Shown one piece after another: positions 16,539-25,484 of a stretch of DNA of 58,405 nucleotides (positions are counted from its first letter, which is position 1; each line of letters opens with the position of its first letter). The notes below the pieces were generated by a model. That model saw only the letters and a list, made by a program, of their open reading frames with translations. It had not been told where the DNA came from and ran no database searches. The position numbers and the translations under genes were made by a program. Source of the DNA: Candidatus Aegiribacteria sp. (lineage in GTDB: Bacteria > Fermentibacterota > Fermentibacteria > Fermentibacterales > JCC-6); contig JAUXIK010000011.1 in NCBI GenBank assembly GCA_030620995.1, forward strand, positions 1-58,405, in the 5' to 3' direction.

Positions 16539-17314
16539 CTCTGCTGACAGTAATAATACTTGCTGTTATTCAGGGTATTACGGAATTCCTGCCCGTTTCG
16601 AGTTCGGGGCATCTCGCCCTTGCCGGGACAGTCATGAATATCCCGCCCGGTGATATTACTTTTGAAGTAGTTGTGCATGTTGGAACACTTATGGCGGTTC
16701 TTGCCGTTTACTGGAAAGATCTTGTCGGCCTTGTTTCAGGTGTTCTCAGGAAACAGAAGGAGTCCCTTATTCTCGCAGGCCTGCTTGTTCTGGGATCGAT
16801 ACCTGCAGCAGCGGCCGGATTCTTGCTGGCAGATTCAGTGGAGCAGCTTTTTGACAGGCCGGTCGTGGTTTCTATTATGCTCATTGTTACGGGTTGTGTT
16901 CTGTTCTCAACAAGACTTGCGAAGCAAGGCAAAAGGGAAAATCCTTCGATTATCGGAAGTCTTATGATCGGGCTGGCGCAGGCTGTTGCCCTTCTCCCGG
17001 GGATTTCCCGTTCCGGTTTTACCATTTCATCAGGGCTGTTCGCCGGGATCAGGAAAGAAAAAGCTGCTCGATTCTCCTTCCTCCTTTCCATACCCGCGAT
17101 TGCTGGCGCTGCTGTACTGAAGCTGGGTGATATTGGGGAAAGTGGTATAGAACTGCCTCTGATAATCGTTGGCCTGGTGGTTTCAGCCGTTACCGGATAT
17201 CTTGCGCTGAGACTTCTGCTTTCATTTCTATCCAAAGGGAAGTTCTCAGTATTTGCCTGGTATTGCTGGGCGCTTGGACTGTCCGGTCTGGTCATTTCGA
17301 TAACAGGAGGCTGA
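16535..17314 (+). CDS. uppP: Undecaprenyl-diphosphate phosphatase (UppP/BacA)
   Basis: 259 residues, all membrane helices, the normal size of UppP. It removes a phosphate from undecaprenyl-PP to regenerate the lipid carrier for peptidoglycan and O-antigen, and gives bacitracin tolerance. Seen: IQGITEFLPVSSSGHL near residue 13, the catalytic Glu-rich motif, and LPGISRSGFTISSGLFAG, the second conserved loop with Arg and Ser. Start ATG at 16535 overlaps the aspartokinase stop as ATGA. The TPR genes follow by 1 nt, placing carrier-lipid recycling in one operon with two envelope proteins of unknown role. Confidence 0.97.
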   Translation: MTLLTVIILAVIQGITEFLPVSSSGHLALAGTVMNIPPGDITFEVVVHVGTLMAVLAVYWKDLVGLVSGVLRKQKESLILAGLLVLGSIPAAAAGFLLADSVEQLFDRPVVVSIMLIVTGCVLFSTRLAKQGKRENPSIIGSLMIGLAQAVALLPGISRSGFTISSGLFAGIRKEKAARFSFLLSIPAIAGAAVLKLGDIGESGIELPLIIVGLVVSAVTGYLALRLLLSFLSKGKFSVFAWYCWALGLSGLVISITGG

Positions 17315-17315
17315 T

Positions 17316-20123
17316 TTGCAGATACTTCTTCTTTCCTTTCTGATTGCGGGGAACGTAACGGGATGGCAGGAGAAATTCTCATCCGGCGAATGGGAAAGCT
17401 CCCGTGATCAAGCTCTCCTTGCTGTAGATGCGGATTCCTCCGATTCGGATGCGTGGGCATCACTCTCTTTTTCGGAAGCTGTTATCGGAAACATCTCAGA
17501 AGCTTTAGAGTTTGCCGAAAAAGCAGTTGAGCTGGATTCGCTCTCAGCGATGGCATGGGGAGCGCTCGGTAGATCAATGGCCATGGACAGCATCGAACTG
17601 GCAATGCGGAATTTTCAGGAAGCACTGGATCTGGACTCAACCTTCATTCTTGGCATAGTGGGGAAGGCGCACTGTCTGGCACTTCAGGGAGAGTATGAAA
17701 ATGCCTCAGGAGAATTGAACAGAGCTATGTACATTGATCCATCCTGGATATCTCTTTGGCTTGAGACCGCGACTGTTCTTGAATATCAGCTGGAATATGA
17801 GAAGGCGTTCGATTGTTTGACTGCTGCACTGGAAATGTGGCCTGATAATCGTCTGCTCCTGCTTGAGGTGGGCTGGCTGATGGAAATTGAAGGCAAATAT
17901 GAGTCTGCGGAAGCCACATATAGAAAAATATCAGAACTTTATCCTGATGATACAGATGCTCTTCTGAACCTGGGACTTCTTTTTGAGGAACGGGAGTACT
18001 ACGGTCCGGCCGTGAAAGCGTACAGGGATCTTCTTGTCCGGGATCCCGGGGATTACTGGTGTCTGGGTGAGATCGGTCTCTGTCTGGAAATGGTTGGAAA
18101 TCTCGATGCCGCCATTCAGAGCTATCTGGATGGGATCGAACTGAATCCGGACTATGTATTTGCTATGTACAGACTGGGTTTGATATTCGAGAGTACTGGA
18201 AATTCTGATGAAGCCATTCACTGGTATAATGCCTGTGTTAAATCGGACCCACATCACATTGATGCCTGGATTGAACTGGGGCTCCTTTATGAGAACCTGG
18301 GAAGATACAGTGCTGCTGAATCGGCTTATCGTTCTGTTCTTGAAAATGATTCTTTGAATACCTGGACATGGGGAGAACTCGGGATAGTACTTGAGAACCT
18401 TGGAAGACCTGAGGAAGCAGGCGAAGCCTACGAAAACGGAATAAAGACAGATCCGGAATATCTCTGGGCGTGGGAACAGAGGGGACTTCTCTTCGAGGAG
18501 AGTGGAGATCTCGAGTCTGCGGCAGAGTGGTATCAACTCGCGATAGATACTACCGAACCGGGAGCATGGCTTCTGGGTGAGCTTGGATATGTTCTGGAAC
18601 AGCTTGAAGATCTGGACAGCGCCATCGTGTGCTATAGAAATGCCATTTTAATTGATTCAACTTATCTGTTCGGATTTCAACGCCTTGCTCCGCTTGAGGC
18701 GGAGTCAGGTAACGCTGAGGAAGCAATGAAACTGTGGGACAGATTTGTAGAAGCCGGAGGCGCTGAAAGTACCGCCATGTGCGAACGAGTTCTTCTCCTC
18801 GAGGATCAGGGTAGTTTTAACGAAGCTGACAGCATGCTGAATGTTCTGGCTGATAGATATCCGTCCGCATGGATTGATCTGGCCTGGTCATATTCGATTG
18901 TTGCTCCCAAAAAAGCTCTGCGGCTGGCTCAAAGAGCTTCCGAAAAAGGTTTTGATGGCGATTCCGGGCTATGGTCTTCTCTGGCAGGGCTCTACGGTAT
19001 TCTTAATGAACCTGCCGCTGCTGAATCCTGTTTCGCTGCTGCAACGGAACTGGCTCCGGATAATCCGGATATCTGGCTGGACTGGGGTTACTACCTGTTT
19101 GATTTAGATCAGGAAGAAGCCGCTGCTGAGAAATACAAGAAGGTTACTGAGCTTGACAGCCTTTCCTTCAGCGGCTGGAGTGGTCTTGGAGAAGCGTATC
19201 TTTTTGCTGATCTTTATGATGAGGCGATAGCAGCACTTGAAAAAGCCCTTGATCTTGATCCGTCATCTCCATGGATATACTCATACCTGGGGCTGGCGTT
19301 CGAGCAGAAAGGATATTCTGATAAGGCGATGGATTACTATTTCCAGGCATTGAGTATATCGCCGGGATATGATTATGCCGAAACAAGAGTAAGATCCATT
19401 ACCGATACCGGGTTTGATGCCGAATGGAACCGAAGGGAATCCGGGCGTTTCAATGTTACGGTTTCTGCTGACATACGGATTGATAATGGCAACGTACGTG
19501 AAAGAAATTACTCCGTCAGCAATCTGGTTTCATACGAGTTCGATTCCAGAGGGAGTTCTGTTTCTCTTGAGGCGGAGTACAGTTTCATTGAGACGTCAAA
19601 GGAATATGCGAATGACTATTCCTGGGCAATGCTGTCCTTTTCGATTGAACGTATTTTATCGGATCACTTTTCGGTCAAAGCATACAGCAGCTGGGACAGG
19701 CAGCCGGGAACTGTCAGACCATGGCAGATCAGCTCATACTTTTCTTTTGACTATGCAAGGTGGGTAACTGACTGGTTATGGATATCTCCAGGACTCGGAA
19801 TCGGTCAGGTGAACACTCACTGGGCATCAGGTCTGGAAGATGAGAGAACTGACAGGACAACCCTTTACGGTTCACTGGCATTCTGGATCAGCACGCAGGA
19901 TTCCAACTGGCCGACTCTCTGGTTGTGGGGAGATTTCTATCAGCCACCGGATAATACTGAGAATACACTGATGAACGGTCTGGCGGAAGTGGTTATTGAT
20001 ATGTGGAATCCACTTTCACTTACGATAGGATACAGCGTCGGTTATACAAGAACACCTGCTTACAGATACTGGGACAAATACAATACCGAGTTTTACTCTC
20101 GACTTAATCTGAGGATTTTCTGA
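17316..20123 (+). CDS. Large secreted TPR-repeat protein with C-terminal beta-rich (barrel-like) domain
   Basis: 935 residues; TTG start with a perfect AGGAGG 5 nt upstream. Residues 1-17 are a signal peptide. About residues 20-690 are TPR units (for example SAMAWGALGRSMAMDSIELA and PDNRLLLLEVGWLMEIEGKY), roughly 18-20 in number. The remaining about 235 residues switch to alternating strand patterns (RFNVTVSADIRIDNGNV, VSLEAEYSFIE, LTIGYSVGYTRTPAYRYWDK) and end in a Phe (LNLRIF), as in outer-membrane barrels. TPR-plus-barrel layouts occur in BcsC, PgaA and Slam, which help export polysaccharides or surface lipoproteins; no direct match to these is claimed. The next gene is a shorter paralog sharing the C-terminal TVRPWQISSY motif. 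Confidence 0.82.
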   Translation: MQILLLSFLIAGNVTGWQEKFSSGEWESSRDQALLAVDADSSDSDAWASLSFSEAVIGNISEALEFAEKAVELDSLSAMAWGALGRSMAMDSIELAMRNFQEALDLDSTFILGIVGKAHCLALQGEYENASGELNRAMYIDPSWISLWLETATVLEYQLEYEKAFDCLTAALEMWPDNRLLLLEVGWLMEIEGKYESAEATYRKISELYPDDTDALLNLGLLFEEREYYGPAVKAYRDLLVRDPGDYWCLGEIGLCLEMVGNLDAAIQSYLDGIELNPDYVFAMYRLGLIFESTGNSDEAIHWYNACVKSDPHHIDAWIELGLLYENLGRYSAAESAYRSVLENDSLNTWTWGELGIVLENLGRPEEAGEAYENGIKTDPEYLWAWEQRGLLFEESGDLESAAEWYQLAIDTTEPGAWLLGELGYVLEQLEDLDSAIVCYRNAILIDSTYLFGFQRLAPLEAESGNAEEAMKLWDRFVEAGGAESTAMCERVLLLEDQGSFNEADSMLNVLADRYPSAWIDLAWSYSIVAPKKALRLAQRASEKGFDGDSGLWSSLAGLYGILNEPAAAESCFAAATELAPDNPDIWLDWGYYLFDLDQEEAAAEKYKKVTELDSLSFSGWSGLGEAYLFADLYDEAIAALEKALDLDPSSPWIYSYLGLAFEQKGYSDKAMDYYFQALSISPGYDYAETRVRSITDTGFDAEWNRRESGRFNVTVSADIRIDNGNVRERNYSVSNLVSYEFDSRGSSVSLEAEYSFIETSKEYANDYSWAMLSFSIERILSDHFSVKAYSSWDRQPGTVRPWQISSYFSFDYARWVTDWLWISPGLGIGQVNTHWASGLEDERTDRTTLYGSLAFWISTQDSNWPTLWLWGDFYQPPDNTENTLMNGLAEVVIDMWNPLSLTIGYSVGYTRTPAYRYWDKYNTEFYSRLNLRIF

Positions 20124-21940
20124 TGTATGGACTGATGCTGCTTGGCGTACTGACGCTGATGTCAACGGATCTCAGTCTGTGGTATTCGCAATGTTCAAAG
20201 GGCAACTGGCCTAACGCTGCAGAAGAGGCAGCCTTACTTGTCAGTGCTGATTCCAGCAATACGGAAGCCATGGCAGCCTTTCTGATATCAGTAATATTTG
20301 ACGGGATTTCGGAGATCGATCTTCTGAAAATTGAAGCAGCCATTCCTGCTGATTCACTATCCCCCCTTTTCTGGGCAGCTACCGGATTGGTTCTGATGGA
20401 AAACCGGCCATCCTCTACGGAACAGGCGGAGGATGCGTTTCATAAATCGATACAGCTGGACTCAACCGGTGTATTCGGCTGGTATCTTCTCGGAAACCTG
20501 CTTGAAAGACAGAATGATACCCTCAAAGCACTGAATTGCTATACCAGAGCGATTGAACTCGATTCAGATTTCCTTCCCGCGCGGTTGCATCTGGGACGTC
20601 TGCTGCGGGATGCCGGAAGACAGTATGAAGCTCTTGATGAATTCCGAAAAATAATGAATACAGAAACCTCGTCCGGATTGCTGGCACTTGCCGAATACCT
20701 TCTTCTTGCGGATGAGACCGGATCCGAAATAAGATCAGACAGTCTGGAGAGAATACTTCTTCAGTCAGATCCCGGAGCATATGTGAATCTTGCATGCGAT
20801 CAGTGTTCTGTAAGGCCTGATGTAGCACTGGCTGCTGCGGTAAGGGCGGAGAGTACCTTTACAGATGATAATATTCTGATAGATATCTCAGAAACCTATT
20901 TGTATCTTGAAGAGTATTCTGCTGCTGTTTCAGTTTCCGGCAAGGCTCTGGCTGCTTCAATTGACAGTATGGAAATTCTGGGAATACTTGGTGAGGCGCT
21001 GTTTGAGCAGGATAATCTGAACGAGTCGGAGAAGGTGTTCCTTGCTCTGCTGAATCTGGATCCTTTTTCAATTGATGCCTTGAACTTCCTTGGAAGCATC
21101 GCGGAGCAGGAAGCGAGAACTGCTGAAGCGGTTAATTATTTTCTACGGACCCTGGAGCTTGATCCTTTCAATATCGATGCAAGAAATCATCTCAAAATAA
21201 TTGCTGGAGATTTGTACGATCCGGATATAATAGCGGAAACACTTAAAGGATTCAGCGCTTCTGCTTCGATTGATCTCTCAATTGAAAAAGGTACCCAGTC
21301 TTTCCTTGAATGCGGTGGCAGCACATCACTCTCCTACCGTTTTGACAGAAGAGGTTCCTCGATCAACGTAGGGTTTGGAGGAAGAACAATAAACTGGGAA
21401 GAGATCCGGGGTCTTCGGATCGATACACTGAATACAGAGACAGGATGGGCTTCTATCGAGTTTGATTATTGGCTGAGTGATAACTATTATCTTGTAATGA
21501 GTTCATTCTGGGACAGGCAGAGGTATACTGTTCGTCCATGGCAGATAAGTTCGTACATCGCGGGTGGATGGCAGAAGTGGATCTCATCCTGGTTCTGGTT
21601 CTCGCCTGAGATAGGGCTTGGATCCGTTAATGCAAGGTGGTTATCCCATGATGATCCGGGATACTCAAACACTTTATCGGTTTACATCTCAACAGGTCTA
21701 TGGTATCGGAAACCTCACACATTCATCAGAGAGGCCGGGATCTCCGGAGACCTGTTCTTTCCGCCTGATGATCCAGAAAATTTCATCTCTCACGGGGATT
21801 TTTCAATAGCTTTACGAACATGGAACCCGCTTTACATCACTATCGGCTACCGGGTGGATTATACAAGAAATCCCGAGGTGTCTTCATGGGAAAAATTCAA
21901 TACCAGCTTTACTACCATTTTAAACTTCGACCTTTTTTAA
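20123..21940 (+). CDS. Shorter TPR/beta-rich paralog of the preceding protein
   Basis: 605 residues; its ATG overlaps the preceding stop by one base. Signal-like N-terminus (residues 1-19), then TPR units to about residue 370 (SDFLPARLHLGRLLRDAGRQ, ALNFLGSIAEQEARTAEAVN). A C-terminal beta-rich domain follows (about 375-605) that contains WDRQRYTVRPWQISSYIAGG and ends LNFDLF. The first gene has WDRQPGTVRPWQISSYFSFD at the equivalent place, and even the first 60 residues of the two align (GxWxxA...ALL.V.ADSS). They are tandem duplicates that differ mainly in the number of TPRs. Its TAA stop (21938-21940) is the start of the inverted-repeat element. The role is unknown; a pair of surface or outer-membrane partners is my inference. 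Confidence 0.8.
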   Translation: MYGLMLLGVLTLMSTDLSLWYSQCSKGNWPNAAEEAALLVSADSSNTEAMAAFLISVIFDGISEIDLLKIEAAIPADSLSPLFWAATGLVLMENRPSSTEQAEDAFHKSIQLDSTGVFGWYLLGNLLERQNDTLKALNCYTRAIELDSDFLPARLHLGRLLRDAGRQYEALDEFRKIMNTETSSGLLALAEYLLLADETGSEIRSDSLERILLQSDPGAYVNLACDQCSVRPDVALAAAVRAESTFTDDNILIDISETYLYLEEYSAAVSVSGKALAASIDSMEILGILGEALFEQDNLNESEKVFLALLNLDPFSIDALNFLGSIAEQEARTAEAVNYFLRTLELDPFNIDARNHLKIIAGDLYDPDIIAETLKGFSASASIDLSIEKGTQSFLECGGSTSLSYRFDRRGSSINVGFGGRTINWEEIRGLRIDTLNTETGWASIEFDYWLSDNYYLVMSSFWDRQRYTVRPWQISSYIAGGWQKWISSWFWFSPEIGLGSVNARWLSHDDPGYSNTLSVYISTGLWYRKPHTFIREAGISGDLFFPPDDPENFISHGDFSIALRTWNPLYITIGYRVDYTRNPEVSSWEKFNTSFTTILNFDLF

Positions 21941-22022
21941 GGGTCAGGTCTTGCATTCAAGCGTTTATAGTCTTCATATAATAAAAGATAGCAATAAATG
22001 CTTAAATGCAAGACCTGACCCT
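21940..22022. repeat. 83-bp long inverted-repeat element between convergent genes (REP/MITE-like; may act as terminator)
   Basis: Arms 21940-21968 and 21994-22022 are 29 nt long and complementary except at two positions, with a 25-nt loop. The arm begins AGGGTCAGGTCTTGCATT. The element sits exactly between two convergent genes. The plus-strand TAA at 21938-21940 and the minus-strand TAG at 22023-22021 both include the first base(s) of an arm. A related end sequence starts at the pfkA stop (57471). Such GGGTCAGG-type short elements resemble the palindromic repeats moved by REP-associated (Y1) transposases. That assignment is inference, and no transposase gene is in the window. As RNA it would form a strong hairpin from either strand. 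Confidence 0.85.
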
Positions 22023-23322
22023 ATGGTCTAAGCAGACTGGTTACTGGAATTCTCAGGATTTTCCGGAAGAAAACGTATGCGATGCTGGTTGAAGCAGCGA
22101 GCATTACCCCAAGGCCTGCCGCAAGCCATCCTACAGGGAAAACCGCAAGAGTATCAACAGCGGCTCTGAGTGTGGGACTGAGAGACAGAAATGTGCTGCT
22201 GGCACCCCATGCAAGCAGACATCCAAGCGATGCGCCAAGAATTGTCGTTACCATTGACATGAAGAAGATCTGGAAGGAAAAGATCATCGCAAGTCGATTA
22301 TAGGGTGTACCAAGAGCAATCAGAACACCAAGGGCGAAGCGTCTGTTTCTCAGGTCGTTAACCAGCGTATGAATCGCGCTTGAAAGTGCTGAGAGGAGAA
22401 TTGCCGCGGCAAGAGCTGACAGAGCAGCTGTAACGGCTCCGACAAGTATCTCCGCCTTCTGCGCAATACCCCTTCTTGTTTCCGCGCGGAGGCCTGTCTC
22501 CTCCACCTCGCGAACAATTGATGGAACATCTTCCGCACTTTCAGCAGTTATGACAAGAGCACTGTACCTTCTTGTGTCCTCGGGCAGGAACAGGAAATTA
22601 ATCTGATCCACAAATTCAAAGGGTACTCCAATCGCGAACAGATTCATGTTTCGGGAAGTAGCCTCTATCCTTGCCCTCACGGTGACAGGAGTATGATCGA
22701 GTTCCGCAATTGAGCTTCTGCCCAGTGTTACCGTGCATTCAATACCGATAACTCCCTCAGGTGTCAGTCCAAGGAGATTGTTTGATTCAGCGAAACCTGC
22801 ATTGTACAGAAGTAGCAGGTTCTCACTCAGAACAACAGGCAGCAGTTTTTTCGATGAATCCTCGAGAGAGTATGACCAGTCAATTGATTCAAGAAGGGAA
22901 TCACCCAGGAATTCACGTGTAACGCCTTCAAGGGTGATATCCGTGTAATAGGGCTGTCCTCCGAGGTGACCTCGAAGATAAGCGGGAACATGTGCGTAAA
23001 TCTGTGGATCTACTTTCGCAACCAATGGCATCTCCTCCAGAGATATTCTGATATCCTCCGTGATCTCCATACCGCCTGTTTCGGTCTGGAAGAATCCCGC
23101 CTGCATGCCCGGCGGAGTAACACGAACCTGTTCCGCCGGAAGATCGCTTGATAGAAACCTGTCCAGAACGTTCTGTACACCCAGGCCGATTGATATGAAG
23201 AATATCAGCAGGAGAGATGCGGTGAGGAGCATACCCTGGCTGAAGATATAATCTCTCCAGTGACCGCGGTTCCACAGATGAAGAGCGAAGCGGATTTCAG
23301 ATGGTTTCATGCAGAACACCAT
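22021..23322 (-). CDS. FtsX-family ABC permease of a second transporter
   Basis: 433 residues, MacB/LolC type: one N-terminal helix (about residues 25-47), a large extracytoplasmic domain (about 50-285), then three helices including one at about 375-400 and a last helix before the C-terminus (KILRIPVTSLLRP). The loop RRFALGVLIALGTPYNRLAMIF is the FtsX-domain coupling loop. The start is uncertain: ATG 23322 or in-frame ATG 23310, which overlaps the ATPase gene by 14 nt; neither has a strong ribosome site. It is the last of three overlapping genes with an ATPase and a lipoprotein. The stop codon is formed at the edge of the inverted-repeat element. Cargo unknown. Confidence 0.85.
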   Translation of the reverse strand: MVFCMKPSEIRFALHLWNRGHWRDYIFSQGMLLTASLLLIFFISIGLGVQNVLDRFLSSDLPAEQVRVTPPGMQAGFFQTETGGMEITEDIRISLEEMPLVAKVDPQIYAHVPAYLRGHLGGQPYYTDITLEGVTREFLGDSLLESIDWSYSLEDSSKKLLPVVLSENLLLLYNAGFAESNNLLGLTPEGVIGIECTVTLGRSSIAELDHTPVTVRARIEATSRNMNLFAIGVPFEFVDQINFLFLPEDTRRYSALVITAESAEDVPSIVREVEETGLRAETRRGIAQKAEILVGAVTAALSALAAAILLSALSSAIHTLVNDLRNRRFALGVLIALGTPYNRLAMIFSFQIFFMSMVTTILGASLGCLLAWGASSTFLSLSPTLRAAVDTLAVFPVGWLAAGLGVMLAASTSIAYVFFRKILRIPVTSLLRP

Positions 23323-23959
23323 CTTTCAGTTCGAGAATACGGTCTGCTCGTTTCAGGACACTCTTCGAATGAACGACAGCAATGACTGCGAATCCCTGTT
23401 GTTTGCGCGAGTGGTCAAGCAGATTGAACAGTATCTGTTCGCTCTCCTCATCAAGACTTGCGCTTGGTTCATCGGCCAGGAGGATTGATGGTCTGTTAAC
23501 CAGACCTCTGGCGACCGCGACTCTCTGTCTTTCTCCTCTGGACAGGAGTGATGTCTTCGTTTGATCGGTTCTGATTGAAAGCATTTTCAGGACATCCTCT
23601 GCCTGAGAGCGAGCCATTTTCAGATTGCCCCCGGAAAAGACAACGGGAAGAATAACGTTTTCCATAGCGGTGAGTGATGGAAGGAGATAAAAATCCTGAA
23701 AAACAAATCCAAGATATTCTCTGCGCAAAGCCGCCATCTCTGACGAATTTAAATCACACGTATGCCTTCCAGCGATTAGGAGATTCCCACTGAAATTCCG
23801 ATCATGTGTTCCGAGTATTGCCAGGAGAGTGCTTTTTCCAACACCGCTTCGGCCTGTAATTGCAAGGAATTCTCCCTTTTCTACTGTGAGGTCAAGACTT
23901 GAAAGAACTTCCATTCCTTCGAAGCTTCTTGTAATCTCGCGAGCCTGGATAATGGTCAT
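23297..23959 (-). CDS. ABC transporter ATPase, LolD/MacB-type
   Basis: 220 residues. Walker A GRSGVGKST, Q-loop FVFQDFYLLPSLTAMENV, signature LLSRGERQRVAVARGLV (the canonical LSGGQ is replaced by LSRGE), Walker B ILLADEPSASLDEES, and H-loop VVHSKSVLKRAD. The signature deviation is seen in some active LolD/MacB relatives, so it does not by itself suggest loss of function. ATGA overlaps the lipoprotein gene (23956-23959) and the stop lies inside the permease gene, so the three genes are translated together. It powers the 22021-23322 permease. Confidence 0.92.
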   Translation of the reverse strand: MTIIQAREITRSFEGMEVLSSLDLTVEKGEFLAITGRSGVGKSTLLAILGTHDRNFSGNLLIAGRHTCDLNSSEMAALRREYLGFVFQDFYLLPSLTAMENVILPVVFSGGNLKMARSQAEDVLKMLSIRTDQTKTSLLSRGERQRVAVARGLVNRPSILLADEPSASLDEESEQILFNLLDHSRKQQGFAVIAVVHSKSVLKRADRILELKDGVLHETI

Positions 23960-24798
23960 TCCGGTAACAGCTCCAGCAGTACTTCCTGAATAAGACTGTC
24001 CGGAGAGATACCGGTATCACTGAAACTGATTGAAAGACTGGAAATATAGTTATCACCTCTGACAAGTTTGATCTCCAGAACTGTCATTGGAGGATCGGCA
24101 TCTATGAAATTAAGGCTTATTCGAAGAGCTTTCAGACCAGCTGATTGTACTAGATTCCTTACATTTGCCAGAGTACGTCTCTCGGATCTGGAAAACATAC
24201 CATCCGGTATGACCGACAGAAATGAAATAGAGTTATTTGAAAAAAGAACGGTCAGATCCGCTTCTGAATCGGCTACTTCCATCAGATCAGTATCGGATGC
24301 AAGGGATTCGGAAGACTCAAGTTCCAGCCATCTGTCTACCGCTCTGTCAGATCCTGTTCCAGTGATAAGGCATGTCCAGCCATTCCTGTCTGAAATTGAG
24401 CCCAGCACACTCCCCTGATCGCTGATAAGATCGATTCTGTCATCTGCTTCTACTGAATTGCAGCCGAATCCTTCTTTCGCGATGGAGGTCATTTCATCAG
24501 CATCCATACTGTAGGAAAGAAAGAGTAACTGTGGAGAAAGATCAGAGAGATTTATGCTCAGAAGACTGATACCCAGATCTCCCCTGGAGAGAAGAGAATC
24601 ACATAACCATACTGGTATGAGTGTTCTGATATTCACAGGGAGCAGTTCGACGTTGAAATCAGCGCTCATATGCGCATGAAGAAAACAAAGACCCGGAACC
24701 ATCTGAAGTTCATCCTGAAGACAAGAAACATTACCGCAACTCATTGCTATCAAAAGCATAGTCACCCCAGCAGTAATTCCGCACAATCTGACATTCAT
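23956..24798 (-). CDS. Predicted lipoprotein of unknown function in a three-gene ABC operon
   Basis: About 280 residues; first gene of the operon. I favour ATG 24798 (MNVRLCGITAG...) because GGGAG lies 7 nt upstream; ATG 24804, two codons earlier, has only 1 nt spacing. The N-terminal hydrophobic stretch ends in AMSC, a lipobox-like site, so it is probably acylated and held at a membrane. The mature protein is acidic with many Ser/Asp and repeated hydrophobic strand-like blocks (SPQLLFLSYSMDADE, PMTVLEIKLVRGDNYISSLS). No catalytic motif is recognised. Being in one transcript with an ATPase and an FtsX permease, it may serve as substrate-binding or adaptor lipoprotein, which is inference. Confidence 0.72.
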   Translation of the reverse strand: MNVRLCGITAGVTMLLIAMSCGNVSCLQDELQMVPGLCFLHAHMSADFNVELLPVNIRTLIPVWLCDSLLSRGDLGISLLSINLSDLSPQLLFLSYSMDADEMTSIAKEGFGCNSVEADDRIDLISDQGSVLGSISDRNGWTCLITGTGSDRAVDRWLELESSESLASDTDLMEVADSEADLTVLFSNNSISFLSVIPDGMFSRSERRTLANVRNLVQSAGLKALRISLNFIDADPPMTVLEIKLVRGDNYISSLSISFSDTGISPDSLIQEVLLELLPE

Positions 24799-24905
24799 TG
24801 ACATACTCCCGCTTCCGGTGTAATTTCCCTGTTCGATAAAGCTACAGATTTCCTTTTGTCTGCGTCAATGTTCTTCACCTTAGTTGTTACAGGGCAATGA
24901 GAATC

Positions 24906-24934
24906 TTGACAGTAGAGAGGGGTTGCTGTATGCT
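24906..24934 (+). promoter_or_regulatory. Strong sigma-70-type promoter of the tRNA-tuf transcript
   Basis: Perfect TTGACA at 24906-24911, a 17-nt spacer, and TATGCT at 24929-24934 (4 of 6 matches to TATAAT). Transcription would begin near 24941, about 9 nt before the first tRNA. This is the kind of promoter expected for a highly expressed tRNA and EF-Tu operon. Confidence 0.75.
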
Positions 24935-24949
24935 TCAGGTTCGCTTTTT

Positions 24950-25025
24950 GCTGGCGTAGCTCAACTGGTAGAGCAGCTGATTTGTAATCAGCAGGTTAGG
25001 GGTTCAAGTCCCTTCGCCAGCTCCA
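24950..25025 (+). tRNA. tRNA-Thr (anticodon TGT)
   Basis: Acceptor stem GCTGGCG (24950-24956) pairs with CGCCAGC (25015-25021), discriminator T, encoded CCA at 25023-25025. The anticodon stem GCTGA/TCAGC holds loop TTTGTAA with anticodon TGT. The T-arm GGTTCAAGTCC is canonical. It corresponds in position to thrU of E. coli and is first in the transcript. Confidence 0.97.
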
Positions 25026-25064
25026 GTGGAAAAGGTGCTTCGTTTAGATAAATTGCAGGAAACT

Positions 25065-25150
25065 GGCGAGGTTCCCGAGCGGTCAAAGGGGGCAGACTGT
25101 AAATCTGTTGGCAATGGCCTTCGGTGGTTCGAATCCACCCCTCGCCACCA
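25065..25150 (+). tRNA. tRNA-Tyr (anticodon GTA)
   Basis: Acceptor GGCGAGG (25065-25071) pairs with CCTCGCC (25140-25146), then A and CCA. Loop CTGTAAA gives anticodon GTA. A long variable arm (about 25108-25123) marks it as a class II tRNA, as expected for bacterial tRNA-Tyr. It corresponds to tyrU in the thrU-tyrU-glyT-thrT order. Confidence 0.97.
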
Positions 25151-25188
25151 AGCCTGAGATCATACAGCTTCAAAAAGGGTCTGGCAGG

Positions 25189-25264
25189 GCGGGAGTAGCT
25201 CAGTTGGCAGAGCATCAGCCTTCCAAGCTGAGGGTCGCGGGTTCGACCCCCGTCTCCCGCTCCA
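25189..25264 (+). tRNA. tRNA-Gly (anticodon TCC)
   Basis: Acceptor GCGGGAG (25189-25195) pairs with CTCCCGC (25254-25260), T, CCA. The anticodon loop contains TCC with the stem CAGCC-side pairing. It is third in the tRNA group, matching glyT. Confidence 0.96.
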
Positions 25265-25321
25265 GGCTTGAAGCCGGAGCGAAAAGGAATGATGCGGGAA
25301 TATCCGTCTGGATGCTGCCGA

Positions 25322-25397
<76 letters not shown>

Positions 25398-25484
25398 CAT
25401 TGGTGTTAGTAGTAGATAAAGCAGCTGAATAGGAATTCAGCAGATCATCCAGGTAATGATGGATGAGAAAGAAAAGGAGAAATC

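Noticed and set aside
16708..17463. Antisense open frame of 251 codons over uppP and the TPR gene start
   Set aside because: Low-complexity, Ser/Pro-rich translation with no ribosome site; it shadows the uppP gene.
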